DNA from: Pezicula radicicola
Lineage: Eukaryota; Ascomycota; Leotiomycetes; Helotiales; Dermateaceae
Direction: 5' to 3'
DNA length: 64,000 nucleotides
Assembly (NCBI GenBank): GCA_003008705.1
Contig: PDUO01000065.1
Coordinates: 124,001 to 188,000, forward strand
Shown here: piece by piece, positions 1 through 12,827 of the stretch
Position numbering within the stretch: the stretch's first letter is position 1
Layout: the number at the start of each line of letters is the position of its first letter
The notes under the pieces: model-generated
Told to the model about the DNA's origin: nothing
Databases searched by the model: none
The model's input: only the letters and a program-made list of their open reading frames with translations
Position numbers and translations under genes: made by a program

Positions 1-132
1 CCAGGTCTGCAATAACGCACATTTTTGGTATATGATATTTGCCAAATCTAAATCCCGACCTCTTGAAATCCCACAGACTCCGAACCCTGACCCCCCCTTA
101 ACCCCGTAATTGTATCAAGACAATCCCATAAA

Positions 133-1092
133 TCAATTTCCAGGCTCCTTTGCAGGGTCCTTAGCCGGGCTGTTGTGGGCAAAGAAGAGCACCTTAATCG
201 CAATGGCGAGTCCTGCGTGGAGCACAACAACCAACACCAACAATACCTTGCTCGTCTGCTTGTCCGTAGCACTCAACACTGGGTACAAGTTTCGCAACAA
301 GAATGTCACACTGAGGCCGAAGCCGACAGCCACGAATACTAGGTTGAGAATTGTGATCGGTGACCAGGAGATGAGGGCAACGGGGATCCAGATGAGATTG
401 GAGTATCCGTAGAGAGCCCAGCATTCTAGGAGGTTGGCAGATTCGCTACCGAAGTATTTGAGAGCGAGGAAGAGTGCGATGGGAATGAAAAGAGTATAAC
501 CGTAAATGAGACCAGCGGCACCTGTTTGGAAACAGTGTTAGTTGTGCTCTATCGATGAGTATTTGTGTGACCTACCACTAAGCAACGTGAAATCATATGC
601 AAACGCCTCCACGCCCTTCTCTGCCAAATACTGGCTGATGGTGCCACCAATGAATAAGATAAACACCACAGTTGTCGCAATCCAGAATGGACCATACAGG
701 TCTGGGTTTCCTTCAAGTACATCCAAGAAATTCGCGCGGGGATACAAAGCAGCCCAACATCTCGAGAGCACTGAGCTGGTATCTACGTCGAAGAACTGCG
801 CATAGAAGGAGAGGGTCCAAAGGAAGCGCTTCGAAGAGCCACCGCTGGCTGTTGCGGGAGCAGGAAGGCCTGAAGAATTACTCGCCGGCAGCTTGCGCGA
901 GGTATTGGGGGCGTCGGTATTGAAGTTTGATGAGTGGAATTCGAGGTCCTCTTGCAGGTCAGTATGTCCAAGGTCGCCCTGTACTTCATTTAGCTGTTGA
1001 GCTCGTAAGAAAGCTAGAGATAGAGGTAAGGCAGAGGCCATCTTTACCTCTTCATCTACATCAACTACCACATCATAGCCAGCTCCAGACAT
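133..1092 (-). CDS. Yip1-domain Golgi/endosome membrane protein, YIPF1/YIPF2 type
   Basis: Two exons, 1092-576 and 521-133, joined across a 54-bp intron with donor GTAGGT, a CTAAC branch site and an AG acceptor; the product is 301 aa. A hydrophilic acidic N-terminal half is followed by a segment containing NPDLYGPFWI, characteristic of YIPF1/YIPF2 proteins. About five hydrophobic segments then fill the C-terminal half, two of them encoded in exon 1 and the rest in exon 2. Yip1-family proteins are multispanning Golgi/endosomal membrane proteins that bind Rab GTPases and act in vesicle transport. The gene diverges from the coiled-coil gene starting near 1629. Family assignment is firm; the exact yeast counterpart (Yip4 or Yip5) is not decided. 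Confidence 0.88.
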
Positions 1093-1628
1093 CTTGTTTG
1101 TTGAAGGAATGGACGTTTTGAAGAGGTGTTGTCGTCGATAGCTCTCAGTCGGAGGACAGCTGGAGCTTCCCGTCCAAAGGTCTTGATGATCACCTGACTA
1201 AAATTCTTGAACGCGCCTATCACACACTCCTCCTATTTCTTTTCGTACTGTCAATTAATTGTACTTTGACTTATAAGACGTGTTTTCGTCCTCTACTATT
1301 ACATATGATCACCTCAGTCTATTAGGTGCTGAACCAGGGTGTGGTTGGTGTGCTAGGTTGGTGTGTCTCTTCCATTTATAACAATGGCAATGAACCTACA
1401 AATTACAATGAAGACACACGGTAGCTGTTTCGGTGTCAATCAGGGCTACAGTCTATTCTGGCGCAGTTCGACCCCCTCGACATGTCTCAATCAGTCGAGA
1501 TATCAGCCCAGTCGGGCTTGCAATGGTGTGTGGAACGTTCAAGTCACGCATATCTCTCCAAAATTTCCAAATTTACTGATTTCAATACATTAGTTTACTT
1601 TTCTTCTAGAACGGGGTTCATTACATCT
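1093..1628. promoter_or_regulatory. Divergent intergenic region, 536 bp
   Basis: The shared 5' region between the YIPF-type gene (-) and the coiled-coil gene (+). An ATG at 1482 is in frame with the right-hand gene, but the stretch 1482-1628 reads like AT-rich leader sequence and could instead hold 5'UTR with or without an intron ending at the TTCTAG at 1606-1611. I see no clear factor site. Confidence 0.4.
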
Positions 1629-3321
1629 ATGTTAATAAGGAGGCAACGATTGAAACCTTGCACAAGGCCTTTTCGGCGCTCAGCCCATATTGTTTCCCGG
1701 CCTTTTCTTAGAGCTATAGGCAGGGGGGATAAGACTAGTGTCGTCGCATTGAAAGAAACTAAAGACCTTGGGAACTTGAAAGCGTTAACGGATGACTTGC
1801 TGGTAATGGAGACGAAGTACGGGGACTCCCTAGAGACTGCTCTGGGGAAAGGACGCTGGTACAATATGAGAGAGGTTTGGCATTTAAAAAAACAGTTCTA
1901 TCTTGCACACAGCCACGCGGACGAGATAGATGGCATCATGCAAAACGTTGTAGAGTTGCAGGAGAAATTCTTGAGCAGGATAGTAAAACTCAGCAACGCC
2001 ATAAAAGCCGACAGAGTCAACAGACCCAGACAAACCCCTCAAAACGAACGAGCAGAAGAAGCGGCAGATGAGGATATGAATGAGCTTTTAAAAAAGTCCG
2101 ACTTAATTCATGCCAAAATGTAAATCTCAAGTTCACTGCAAATTTCTTTTCTGGGTTCAGTACAGTTCCTTCCCAGACTATCTTTGATCTACTTTTGAGC
2201 TCTTTGGAATAAATAAACTGACTCTCAATATCGTCAGGACCTTGAAGTACCAAAAGCTCCAGGGATTGCATCAACGTCTTCAAACATGCCTTAAAGCATG
2301 GGTACAGTCCCGTGGAGATATCAAAAATATGACTCCAGAGATGCGTGAAATCCTACGAGTCACGTTACGGAATAGCATAGAGATGCTAGGTTTGCAGAAC
2401 CATACACCTTCCCCAATAAGAAACGCAGGAGATCTTGACCCCAAATCCCTTGGAATGGAGGACAAGACCACAATAGCGCCTCACGAACTGGAAGGCGAAG
2501 CAGGAAAGTGTGCCAAAGATGAATCTCTACCGATCGGTCAGGAGGAGGTGCAAGTCTCCATGTCTAAGGACTTGCTCTCGGAAAACTTATACGACCAATC
2601 GACTCAAACCCTTTTAATAAACCTTTTAGCTCCTTCTCTACGTCTAGAAGAGCAATTGGACAGGGATCTACGCCGGAGATTCGAATTCTTTACACAACAG
2701 GAAGCGCAAAAGCAGAATCGCCAAAATGACTGGTTACTCCAATTTCATCTTTGGCAGTTCTCAGATCTCCCAAATCCGCTTGAGAGTGGAGACAAGGATA
2801 CCGAATGGACCACGGAGACCTTGCGAAGTGTTAGGGAGGTGTTTGGGACTATGTTGACGGGCTTAGATGATGCGGAGACAGACGCGAGATCACGATTCAA
2901 AAACGCCCGTATCCAGGTCGAAGAGGCTCTCAAGGACTTCGATCAGAAAGCGCAGGATGCTCTTGGGCTTACCCCCACCATGGAGGTTTCCTTAACGGCA
3001 ACAATGAAACAGAAGATATGGGCCAAAGAGCAGCAAAATCTGAAAGAAGAGGGCTCGAAATACCCGACTGCATATACTCCAACAGAAGAAAGCCGCAGAA
3101 ACCTCACGAGGCATTCAATTGAACGAGCAAAGATCCAAGAAATCGTCCAAACTGTGCTTCAGAGAATGAAGTCCAAACCTGCAAGAATTGAGAAGAGCCC
3201 TGCTAGGACAAAATCCAATATGCAGGTGGTGGAACCCGAGTCAGAGGGAGAGACAGGGAGAAGTTCGGAAAAGACGAGAGAGGCAGAGCTAAACATGGAA
3301 AAGCCTGACTCAAAAGAGTGA
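1629..3321 (+). CDS. Unrecognised coiled-coil protein with a mitochondrial-type presequence
   Basis: Two reading frames are one gene. Exon 1 (1629-2119) and exon 2 (2238-3321) join in frame across a 118-bp intron whose donor GT overlaps the apparent stop of the first frame; a CTGAC branch site lies about 15 bp before the AG. The product is 524 aa from the ATG at 1629. I chose that start because residues 1-32 are rich in Arg with no acidic residue (MLIRRQRLKP..), as in a matrix-targeting presequence. An in-frame ATG at 1482 would add 49 residues in front of it and hide that signal. The rest is charged and mostly helical, with long Glu/Lys/Gln stretches suggesting coiled coils, and has no domain I recognise. 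Mitochondrial location is inferred. Confidence 0.7.
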
Positions 3322-4548
3322 GGAGCTGTTTGAAAAAAGAAGTTGAAGCTATTATACATGTCTCTTGCAAGTACTTATAGAGCGACCGTAGCATTTGATA
3401 GAGCATTTGGTTGGAAAGGTCCATGTTGATGTATTATAGGAACGGGAAGAGATTTGTCCTTGCTGTAATATATATATATATGCCTGTAATTATGCGATCA
3501 TGGGTACCATCCCATAGATTACTGGGCCTTTGCAATAAACTCAAAGGCAATTCTTTGACTAATAGTACAAAATTAATGGCCAGAAAGTAGCTTCAAAATC
3601 ACTCTTCATCTCAGATAAGATACCTTTGTGAGCATAATCATTTTCTGGGTTTGATGAAACAGTAAAACTTGATTTAAATCTAAATAAACCACTGATTTGA
3701 GTAACTTAATCTAGGCACTTGATTTAAAGCTTGTAAGAAATAACGAAGAACTAGCTTTTCTATTCTGGAAGTTGTATATTACAGCAAGAGCCTAACTTAA
3801 TGATATGTCTACCCAAGGGAATTCAATTGTTAAGTGTGATAATGTCTTCAGACCCTCTGCTCCGGAATTCTTGGAGGAGGCATTGGGCACTTGCGGCTCC
3901 ATTCCACCTTCTATGCTTTGTTTGAGATTATGTGAAGTGCGTTAAAAGACTAGCTTAAGTAGATCTTGGGGCCTCGATGATAGGATACAGCTCCACGAGA
4001 GCATTGTGTGTTGAATTCATGTTTGGTACTTTGCGAAGCATTTGGATAGATAAGTAGAGGAAATTGGGAAGGAGATGCCAATCCTATTTAGAATGAGTAT
4101 CATGGGCATTACTCAATATAACAGAACCTCCAGCCCTAGGAGACGTTTTGAGTTGAATAGAAACCTGCCCATATAATGCCACTTACTATCCACTCAGCAG
4201 ATCAGTAGAACTCGGCGGTACATAAGCCCTTCTCGTACCGCGCTTTGCGACTACAACCTTGTGCAGGTACTTGCATCCTTGAAATTCCTGGTCATCCATT
4301 TGACTTAATCAGGCCTCTGGCAAGGCTATTTTCTTTGCACATTCGAACACAGCCAAAGAGGCGCATCACAAAAAGTATGGTTGTAAAGTATTGTCCATAA
4401 GTCCCATTGTTTGCTTGATTTCATGCTATTCGTTTCTCCTGCCTGTGAAATGTAGTACAGCCAAAGCATCGCATCCACGTGCAAAACAAACGTAGGAACC
4501 CCAACTCTCCTTCACCCATATACCAAACGCCAAAGGGAGCGAAACCGT
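3322..4548. other. Gene-free spacer, 1.2 kb
   Basis: 3'-3' spacer between the coiled-coil gene and ubiquitin-L40. It holds a short TA run near 3469-3482 and scattered words such as TTGAGTAACTTAATC near 3695 that resemble the minisatellite unit at 13742. No open frame has coding character. Confidence 0.5.
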
Positions 4549-5314
<766 letters not shown>

Positions 5315-5431
5315 GATTGCTGGTTTCTACGTCGATGATGTTGTCGAAATTCAATGAGTTCTTCAACTTCGCGATGCTTTCCAGTGTGCGATCTTAGGTG
5401 CGCTAGTCTGGCGAGGCCCACAACTTTCAGG

Positions 5432-5439
5432 ATCACGTG
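5432..5439. promoter_or_regulatory. ATCACGTG box upstream of ubiquitin-L40
   Basis: ATCACGTG lies 118-125 bp upstream of the split start codon. It matches the Cbf1-type E-box known at ribosomal protein promoters in several ascomycetes. That it works here is inference, supported only by its recurrence upstream of the mitochondrial Hsp70 and eIF3g genes. Confidence 0.4.
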
Positions 5440-5718
5440 TTGGCGGCGACAATGGTCCCGTCTAACTCGCATGTTTCAACCTTCACTTTCAGATAGATGT
5501 GAATATTATTCACTTGAAATGATATTAAGCCTATTTGGGAGGGAAGGAAACTCTTAATTGAGTCTCTCATAGTAGCTAAGTAATTTAAAACTGAGATGGC
5601 TAGCCTCCCTCAGTTGCTGAGCTAGATGGAATAGTTTTTTCACTCTGTTAATTGTTTGGGGATAATCGAGGCTGACGATCTGTTTCCATCACAACATTGA
5701 CTGTACAACAACACCACC

Positions 5719-7739
5719 ATGTCTTCGCACATTGATTATCAGCGTTTTAGAAAGGGTGAGGGCTGTCTCGAGGAAGGATGTAGAGCAAAGAGGTTTTACA
5801 TCCAAGACGGCAAGAAATACTGCAAGGAAGGCCATGAGCAGTCTGTAAGTGTTACCAAGACACGTCTTGACCATCTTCGTCACGCATTTAGTTTGATCAT
5901 TGGAACGTCACGCTAAAATCTACTTTAGGGGTTCACTCAAACGCAGCAAGATGAGGACGATTGGAATGCCCAGGGTAAAAAGACCAAAAAGGCACGTGCG
6001 GAAAAGGAGCGAGTCGAAAGGATCTATACCGGGCGAGAGGCTACAGACCGTAAGCACCCTCTTCTGTCTCTTTTAATTCTTCGATGAGTGACTACCTGGA
6101 TGTAGTAGCATTTTTTTTGAATTACTCAAACTAATTTGATGATTTAGTCTATTTACAGTGTTATATGGTACTTCTCATGAAGCAATGCCATTGGCTTGTC
6201 ACAGTAAAAAGATTCCCAGAAAAACTCGAAAAGATCGTTAAAGATCTCTTCGAGATCAGAGTAAAAATATTATATAAGGAGCGGGAGGCCAAGAGCGGCT
6301 ATGCGAGTTCAACGATAGGCTTCAGTTCCACAGAGGGAGAGACGTCCGACAGTGAAGCGACTGAAGCGAAGAGTATGACAAGTAGTAGGAGGGCTCGGAA
6401 GGCTAAGGCCAAAGCAAGAGAGAATCTTCCTAAGCTCGTCGAATCTTTGGCTTGGTGTTATCTAGGCATGCTGTGGTTAAAGCAGCCAACGAGTCTAGGC
6501 GAAGTCTACAAATGGGCTATGACTGGGGAAATGGTCTATACTCGTGCCGTAAGTTGTGGTTTTCATTCACTCGCTTTTAGTAATTCAGGGAAAGAAAGGG
6601 CTGATCGTATCGATAGATCCAAGAGATTCCAAAGGATATGAAGATGCATTTACCCTCACATTACTATGCAGCTTTGGAGATGCGTTCACCGTTGAAGGGC
6701 GCAGACCTTCATGGAGCTGTGTTAGAACACATTGAGTTCTACGATCTGCACATCAATATGGGATCGCCGACCTTAAACTTCCCTTTGTTGATCTACAAGC
6801 ACATACGGGACCTCGCACTTCCAGGTACGTGTGATTTACTGAAAGTACTCATCGCAGAATTATTTTGCTTTACCCAAAAATTTAATGATTGAGAGAGGGG
6901 AGGCTTTCATCGAGTTGTTCCAGAAAATTATTACTAACTATTAAACAGTGGAGATATATCCAGCCGTTCGACGCCTCGCAACACTCCTCAACATCAATTT
7001 CGCCTATCCCACCCTCCACCAGCGCAACTATAGCGTGACAGCCTATCCAGAAATCCAACTCATTTCACTAATCGTCGTAGCCACCAAACTTAGCCAACCC
7101 TTCGACTCCATCAAGCGACATCCAGAAAGCAACTCTGATCCTACGGTCTTGAAGATGGACTGGGAGCTTTGGGACCATCGGATGTCATCCGGTGAACACG
7201 TTGAAGGTCTAAAAAGAGGCCAGGAGGTTAAAGTCAATGATGAAGATATCTTTGAATTCGGCGGCAAGGAACTAGACGATTATATGGACTGGTACCAAAG
7301 AAATTTTGATGAAGACCGAACCGCCAAAAAGGCGGCGCAGATTATTGAACCATTCGTTCTTCCTACCCTACCTGCTCTACAACCTATTGATGAAGCAGCC
7401 CTAGTCGAAAGATCAGAAGAGCGTCTCAAACAAGTGCAAAACGGCCTCATTATTCAAAAACCAATACCAACCAGACAAGCTGGGAATGATGATGAAGATG
7501 AAGATGATAACGAGACCGAGGATGTAACGAGGCCTGGCGAGTTATATAGGCGTTGGAGAACAGTAGATGAGCTACCCAAGAGTGCCAAGGCATTCTACGA
7601 GAAGGCGGCTGAAAATACAGGTATATTCGTCCAGACACTTGTTAAAGGTGTTTTTGAAACGGAGAAGAAGTTAGAGGAGTGGGAGCATGCGGAGAGAAAG
7701 AGACTGGCGCTTGAGCAGAGAAAGGAAATGGAGGTTTAA
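5719..7739 (+). CDS. RRN7: RNA polymerase I core-factor subunit Rrn7 (TAF1B family)
   Basis: Five exons: 5719-5844, 5929-6049, 6148-6548, 6617-6824 and 6949-7739, 548 aa. The N-terminus has a short zinc-ribbon-like pattern (C-x4-C ... C-x3-GH, residues about 15-38), followed by DEDDWNAQGKK and then LYLQCY with a hydrophobic cyclin-fold-like segment, as in the Rrn7/TAF1B TFIIB-like proteins. Splice junctions restore this order without frame breaks, and the last intron has a TTACTAAC branch. Rrn7 belongs to the core factor (Rrn6-Rrn7-Rrn11) that recruits RNA polymerase I to the rDNA promoter in the nucleolus. The C-terminal third is acidic and less conserved. Intron 3 was placed using the motif QEIPKDMKMHLP directly after it. 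Confidence 0.9.
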
Positions 7740-8773
7740 TTGTGATTGTTGTACTTGGTGGCGTTCTAAAGATAGAAAGATACCCTAGTCTGAATATTGG
7801 TTTGGTTAGATGAACTTTAAACATTGTAAAAATTTCATATGAAACACTTAGGCTAGAGACTGTTATATTAGATACCTAACGATTAAGAGGAGTTTGTGTT
7901 TTAAAGTTCTTGTCAATTGTTGATACGCTGAAACAGCTAGATAAGCGTACGTAAGTAAGAAGTCAATTATCAACTAGATACCTACTACCTATCCTCCCCC
8001 TGAATCAAGGTTATTTTTTGGGCGGGCGCACGGGCTAAAAAAGTAACCTCAATTTAGGGGGGATAGTAAGTAAGAAAGAGATGCAATTCTGGGGAAAGTG
8101 CACAACATTAGCGCTAGCCATTAAGTCCGCGTAACTTGGCGAGCTCAACCAGTGTAATACAATAGGAGGCGCTTTAGTTGCACTTCTTGAGGCACATTGG
8201 GATTTAGGGTCCAGAGTTTAGGTTTCTTGCTCGTGAACCTGAACTTATGCTCTACCCCGCTATCACTTGGATCAGTCCAATAGCCTAACGGAGCAAATCT
8301 CCGGAAAACTCAATCCCCTACCTAAATCCAGCACGCAGTACCGGTAGTTAGTAACGTTCCCCAGGCAACTCTAGTAATCATTCCTGCTGAATCAATTGCC
8401 ATGAAGTATCACGTGTGAATCCAAATCTCGAGGAAGAATCATCGATTGTCTACAGGATATGTTATTTTCGCCATATCCGAAGCGTCCACTTTTTGACTAC
8501 GCCGGCCATTCGTGATCATTGAGCATCGAGTGTGACAAAGGGAAGATGATGTTCGCAAAAGCTGGAAGAGATAACCAGTAATAACAAGAAGGTGTCCAGA
8601 TAGAGAAGTCCTCCTACGCAACAACCATAAGACCACAAATATCCGAATGCTACAAGAACCTGTCGAAACCGATGGACCTCCTAACAGAACGGAGATGCAG
8701 ACAAATAGGTAATGCCATTGCTGACAAACAAGGTCGATGCCGTAGTTTTAACTTGATATTGACGAGGAAAAAT
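7740..8773. other. Gene-free spacer between RRN7 and eIF5A, 1.0 kb
   Basis: 3'-3' spacer between RRN7 (+) and the eIF5A gene (-). It contains the 85-bp palindromic MITE described separately and an isolated ATCACGTG at 8408-8415. No coding frame is supported. Confidence 0.5.
7986..8070. mobile_element. 85-bp MITE with mariner-like inverted termini
   Basis: Flanked by TA on both sides (7984-7985 and 8071-8072). The two halves are imperfect inverted repeats: the left begins CTACCTATCCTCCCCC and the right, read inward on the other strand, begins CTTACTATCCCCCC. Both then show a shared AGGTTA followed by a T-run and a GC-rich centre. The termini resemble the 42-bp repeats of the Tc1/mariner element at 59333-60933 (ACTATCCCCCC, then GGTTATTT and GGGC). 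It is probably a non-autonomous derivative, with no coding capacity. Confidence 0.6.
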
Positions 8774-9487
8774 TTAACCGCGAGGAGCCTCCTTGGCTTC
8801 GATAGCAGCCTGCTCACCCATAGCTGTGAGAACAATGACGTCTAAAGAGGCTTGGTTAGAACAATATCGCGAATTATGCGGGGCAGAGAAAACGTACTGG
8901 TGTCCTTCTCCTCAGTGGTGAAGAGCTTGTCAATCTTCTCTCCAACCTCTCCCTCGGGAACCTTAACATCATCCTTGGTCTCACCATCATCGGCCATCAA
9001 GGAGAGGAAACCGTCGTCAGAAACATCGAGCTACACAGCACATCTCAGTATCATTCCATGCAAGATGTCCGAGTGTCTTACAAGTTGGTATTCCTTTCGG
9101 GTAACGTTGGGAACATCCATGTTGTGGGTGGATGGGCAAAGTTCTTCGAGCTTCTTGCCGGTGAAGATATCAATAGCGACAAGATGGACCTTGGCGTGAC
9201 CGTGCTTGCCAGTCTTGGAGGTCGACATGTCGACGATCTTGCAAGGGCGGTTCTTGATGACAACGAAGCCGTTCTTTCTCAAGGCAGAGCACTGCATTGG
9301 GAAGGTTGCAGAGGCGCCGGCATCGGCGGACTCGAAGGTGTGCTCATGCTGTCGTGAAGATATAAATTAGCATGCGCATCGCAAATTTCAAGCCATCTTC
9401 AAAAGCAGAGACTCGAAGCATGCGCCCAAGAAGGTGGGGCATCGTGCGGGGTGAAAAGGGCAATCTCACCTGGGCATCGTCCGCCAT
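8774..9487 (-). CDS. tif51: Translation factor eIF5A (hypusine-containing)
   Basis: Four exons: 9487-9470, 9348-9082, 9030-8898 and 8841-8774, giving 161 aa, normal for the family. Residues 48-59 contain [12 protein letters not shown]; Lys54 is the expected hypusine site. An SH3-like N-domain is followed by an OB-fold C-domain beginning near [11 protein letters not shown]. eIF5A relieves ribosome stalling during elongation and assists termination in the cytoplasm, and it needs deoxyhypusine synthase and hydroxylase for activity. All three introns have consensus donors and acceptors and keep the protein co-linear with known eIF5A. It shares a 472-bp divergent promoter with VPS52. Confidence 0.96.
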
Positions 9488-9959
9488 CTTGACTAAAAGC
9501 GCAGGGTAATGATGGAAATCAAGAAAAGGAAGATATCGCAGTATTGAAGTGCGAGTTGACCAAAGAAAGTGGTTTGGAGATGGGTGGATGGGGGAGATGG
9601 TTTGAGGTTAATATTCACAATCTGTGGGATGGCTCTTAGTTCGCTTTTTTTGCATGCGGGGGCCTTAATTATCAGGTAATAGTGGGTTTGAGCCTAGAAG
9701 ACTTTAAGCACACTCTAAGCACACGCCGGCCGGCCAATGGGGTCGACGGCTTTCAGTGCACTTACGAACCACAGCCTTGCCCGACGCCGAATACCTCCCA
9801 TTCCCAGGTACATCTTGACACGGCGAGAGAAAGTATGTTCCGCATTACTACTTGAGCCGCAAGTTACTTCGGCAGTGATCCAGCAGCTACGGCTTCACGG
9901 CGTGACGACAAAGAATCCATCCTGTCACGTACCAATTTAAATGCGCGAAGTAGAGGGAG
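9488..9959. promoter_or_regulatory. Divergent promoter region of eIF5A and VPS52
   Basis: 472 bp between two divergent starts. It contains GCCGGCCGGCC directly followed by AATGGGG near 9725-9741, so a CCAAT word sits inside a GC-rich palindrome. The function of this site is inferred. Confidence 0.35.
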
Positions 9960-12052
9960 ATGTGGCTCGACCGTCTGTCAGGGCATTCCACGCCTTCTGG
10001 TTCACCTCCTCCACCCCATACTAGGTCCTTTTCCCCAGCTTCACGCCGGCCGAGTCACCTTGCTCCCCCACCAGGCGCGCAACGACCCGGCTTCAACCCT
10101 CGTTCGTCTTCGCTGTCCTTGGTTTCCAATGACTCTACCACATCTTTATTAGCCTCGTCACGGAGGCCTAATGGGTCAGCCCTGAAGCAGTCGACAACTG
10201 TTCCCGATGCGCTAGATCCACTAGTGGTATTACAGAAGCTTTTGGGCACACCTGGAGAGTCTGAAGATCCAGCGACAAAGGCCAATGGCACGGGGGAGTT
10301 TGATGAAGGCGAATTGGATTTTGGGGGATTGAGTTTAGGAGAATTGGTTGGGGACACAACCTCAGCTGACGAGGAGGATGATATATATATTGCGCAGACA
10401 ATCGAAGAATGTATGCTACAGCCCCATGTCTTCTCTTGATTCATACTTACCCGGCATAGTTGAAAAAGAAAAGGAGAAATTCGAAGACTTACACCGATCG
10501 ATACGTGTGTGCGACGATGTCCTAAACTCTGTCGAGATAAACCTGACGAGTTTCCAAAACGATCTCGCACAGGTTTCAGCGGAGATAGAGACGCTGCAGG
10601 CACGGTCGACGGCGCTTGGTATCAGGTTGGAAAATAGAAAAATAGTAGAGAATGGCTTGGGGCCAATAGTAGAGGAGATTAGTGTATCCCCAGCGGTTGT
10701 GAGGAAAATTGTCGAGGGTACGATAGATGAAGCGTGGGTAAGGGCGCTAGCTGAGGTAGAGAAACGATCAAAGACCATGGATTCCAAGTTCAAGGAACGG
10801 CGGAATATAAAAGGCATCAATGATCTAAAGCCGATGTTAGAGAATCTCATCAAGAAGGTATGCTTTTTCTGTCATATGTGTCGATCCATGTTGACCTCGA
10901 TTACAGGCTTTAGAGAGAATCCGGGATTTTCTTGTTGCGCAGGTGAAAGCATTGCGGTCGCCAAATATAAATGCTCAGATTATACAACAGCAGTACTTCA
11001 TCCGATATAAGGACCTTTACGGATTTCTCCACAAGCATCATCCTAAGCTCGCTGAAGAAATCAGCCAAGCATATATGAACACCATGCGTTGGTATTTTTT
11101 GAGTCAATTCACCCGATACGAAAAGGCCATTGAGAAGATCAAAGTTCATATACTGGATAAGCATGATGTTCTAGGCCAGGATGACGGTACAAGAAAGTCG
11201 AATATTCTGTCCAACACCAAGGCAGGCACACCCCAGCATGATGCTTTCAATTTAGGCCGTCGAATAGATCTCTTGAAGACGGCAAATCAGACTGCCCTTT
11301 CATCTTACCAAGCAGAAGACGATAAAGCGACACACTATCTCGAATTCCCATTTCGAAACTTCAACCTCGCTCTTGTCGACAATGCCTCGGCTGAATACTC
11401 CTTCCTCACATCATTCTTCTCTCCTGCCCTCTCTTATGCAGCCATCTCGCGCCACTTCAACTTTATTTTCGAGCCAACCTTTGCTCTCGGTCAAAGTCTC
11501 ACCAAATCTCTCGTGCACGAGACCTTCGATGGTCTCGGTCTCCTCCTATGTGTCCGATTAAATCAGCACTCGGCTTTTGAACTTCAAAGGCGGAAAATTC
11601 CCGCTGTCGACGGCTATATCAATGGTACTAATATGCTCCTCTGGCCTCGTTTCCAAGTAGTCATGGACCAACACTGTGAATCTGTACGCCAAACGACGAA
11701 TAACGTTTCCGTCCGCGTTGTGAAATCGGCATCGGAACAAGCCAAGCAATCAGCTGCACCGCATTTCATGACACAACGCTTCGCGCAGTTCATGCAAGGC
11801 ATTCTCGCCCTCTCTACAGAAGCCGGCGACGACGAACCTGTATCCACGAGCTTACTGCGTCTACGAAGTGAGATTGAGGCCTTTTTAAACAAGTCTAGCA
11901 AAAGTATTGGCGATTTGAGGAAGAAGGAGAGATTCCTCTACAATAATTACTCATTAATACTTACGATCATTGGCGATATTGAGGGAAAGCTAGCGTTGGA
12001 GCAACAGGAGCATTTTGAGGGGCTTAAGCGAGCATTTGAGAGCGCTGCTTGA
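9960..12052 (+). CDS. VPS52: GARP complex subunit Vps52 (Sac2 family)
   Basis: Three exons: 9960-10410, 10460-10857 and 10907-12052, separated by two 49-bp introns; 664 aa. Residues 1-60 are Pro/Ser-rich and probably disordered, followed by an acidic segment. A long coiled coil comes next (EKEKEKFEDLHRSI ...), then the conserved region with ERIRDFLVAQV and the YKDLYGFLHKHHPKLAEE / YFLSQFTRYEKAIEKIK block typical of Vps52. Vps52 forms the GARP tethering complex with Vps51, Vps53 and Vps54 for endosome-to-Golgi retrograde transport. Both introns were placed by frame restoration: without the first, the frame stops at 10438-10440. Confidence 0.93.
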
Positions 12053-12827
12053 TTACAATAGGAAATTCTTTTATGGAGTAGATTATTTAGACTATGGGAT
12101 GATCTAAAATAGATAACTTTTCCTATTTGATACAGCCCTCCTACACGGAATAGATTGATACTGGTCAGATGAGAACCTCATAAAATATTCACCAACAAGT
12201 ACGTAGTTTGACTGGTTTAGAAACTAATAGCCACTCCTGAAATGCTAGCGATCACGTAATATCTGGGTGCCAACTGACGAGGATTTGTCAACAAACTTGG
12301 TTGGTAGGATTGGCGTGAACGGGTGGGAGTTTGTATTGACACAGTTTCTAGGGACGTGAGAGTAAGTATGTTTTCATGTAGAAAATGGACTACTGTCGGC
12401 TATGTAAATAATAACAAGAGCGTATTATGTAGCAAGAAGGACGAGCATGGCAGCGGCTTCTATTTTCGTTATGATAAGGTTAAACCTGCAGTTGTTTGTT
12501 TGGTGTAGCTGTGAAATCCTGGATCTTGTTGCACTTTGTCTAAGGTATCAAGGAGAGAGAAGTCTTGTGGACTGTTTTTGGGCACTATGTGGAATTGAAA
12601 CGAGATGTTATCCAATGCTTTCTTCGATTTTCTGCCGTTACTAGTTATATCTTGGCTTGGTAGGTAGTAATACCAGTTCAGGTGTACTGGCTCTAAGTGC
12701 CGACTTTGACTTCTGTTTACTTTGTTGTTTGTTGATGAACCCAAGGTGGGGAAGAGGATTTTGACTTAATTTCATAGTCCTGAACTAAACAAATACTGCC
12801 GAAACCCACGAGCAATGGGAGTATAGA

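Noticed and set aside
2242..3321. A separate 359-aa gene
   Set aside because: It has no ATG at its start and joins in phase to the preceding frame across a 118-bp intron with a good branch site.
8408..8415. ATCACGTG near the 3' end of eIF5A as a promoter element
   Set aside because: It lies in a 3'-3' spacer with no start codon near it.
9737..9940. A 67-codon frame upstream of VPS52
   Set aside because: Lies in the divergent promoter; no features and no relation to the neighbouring genes.
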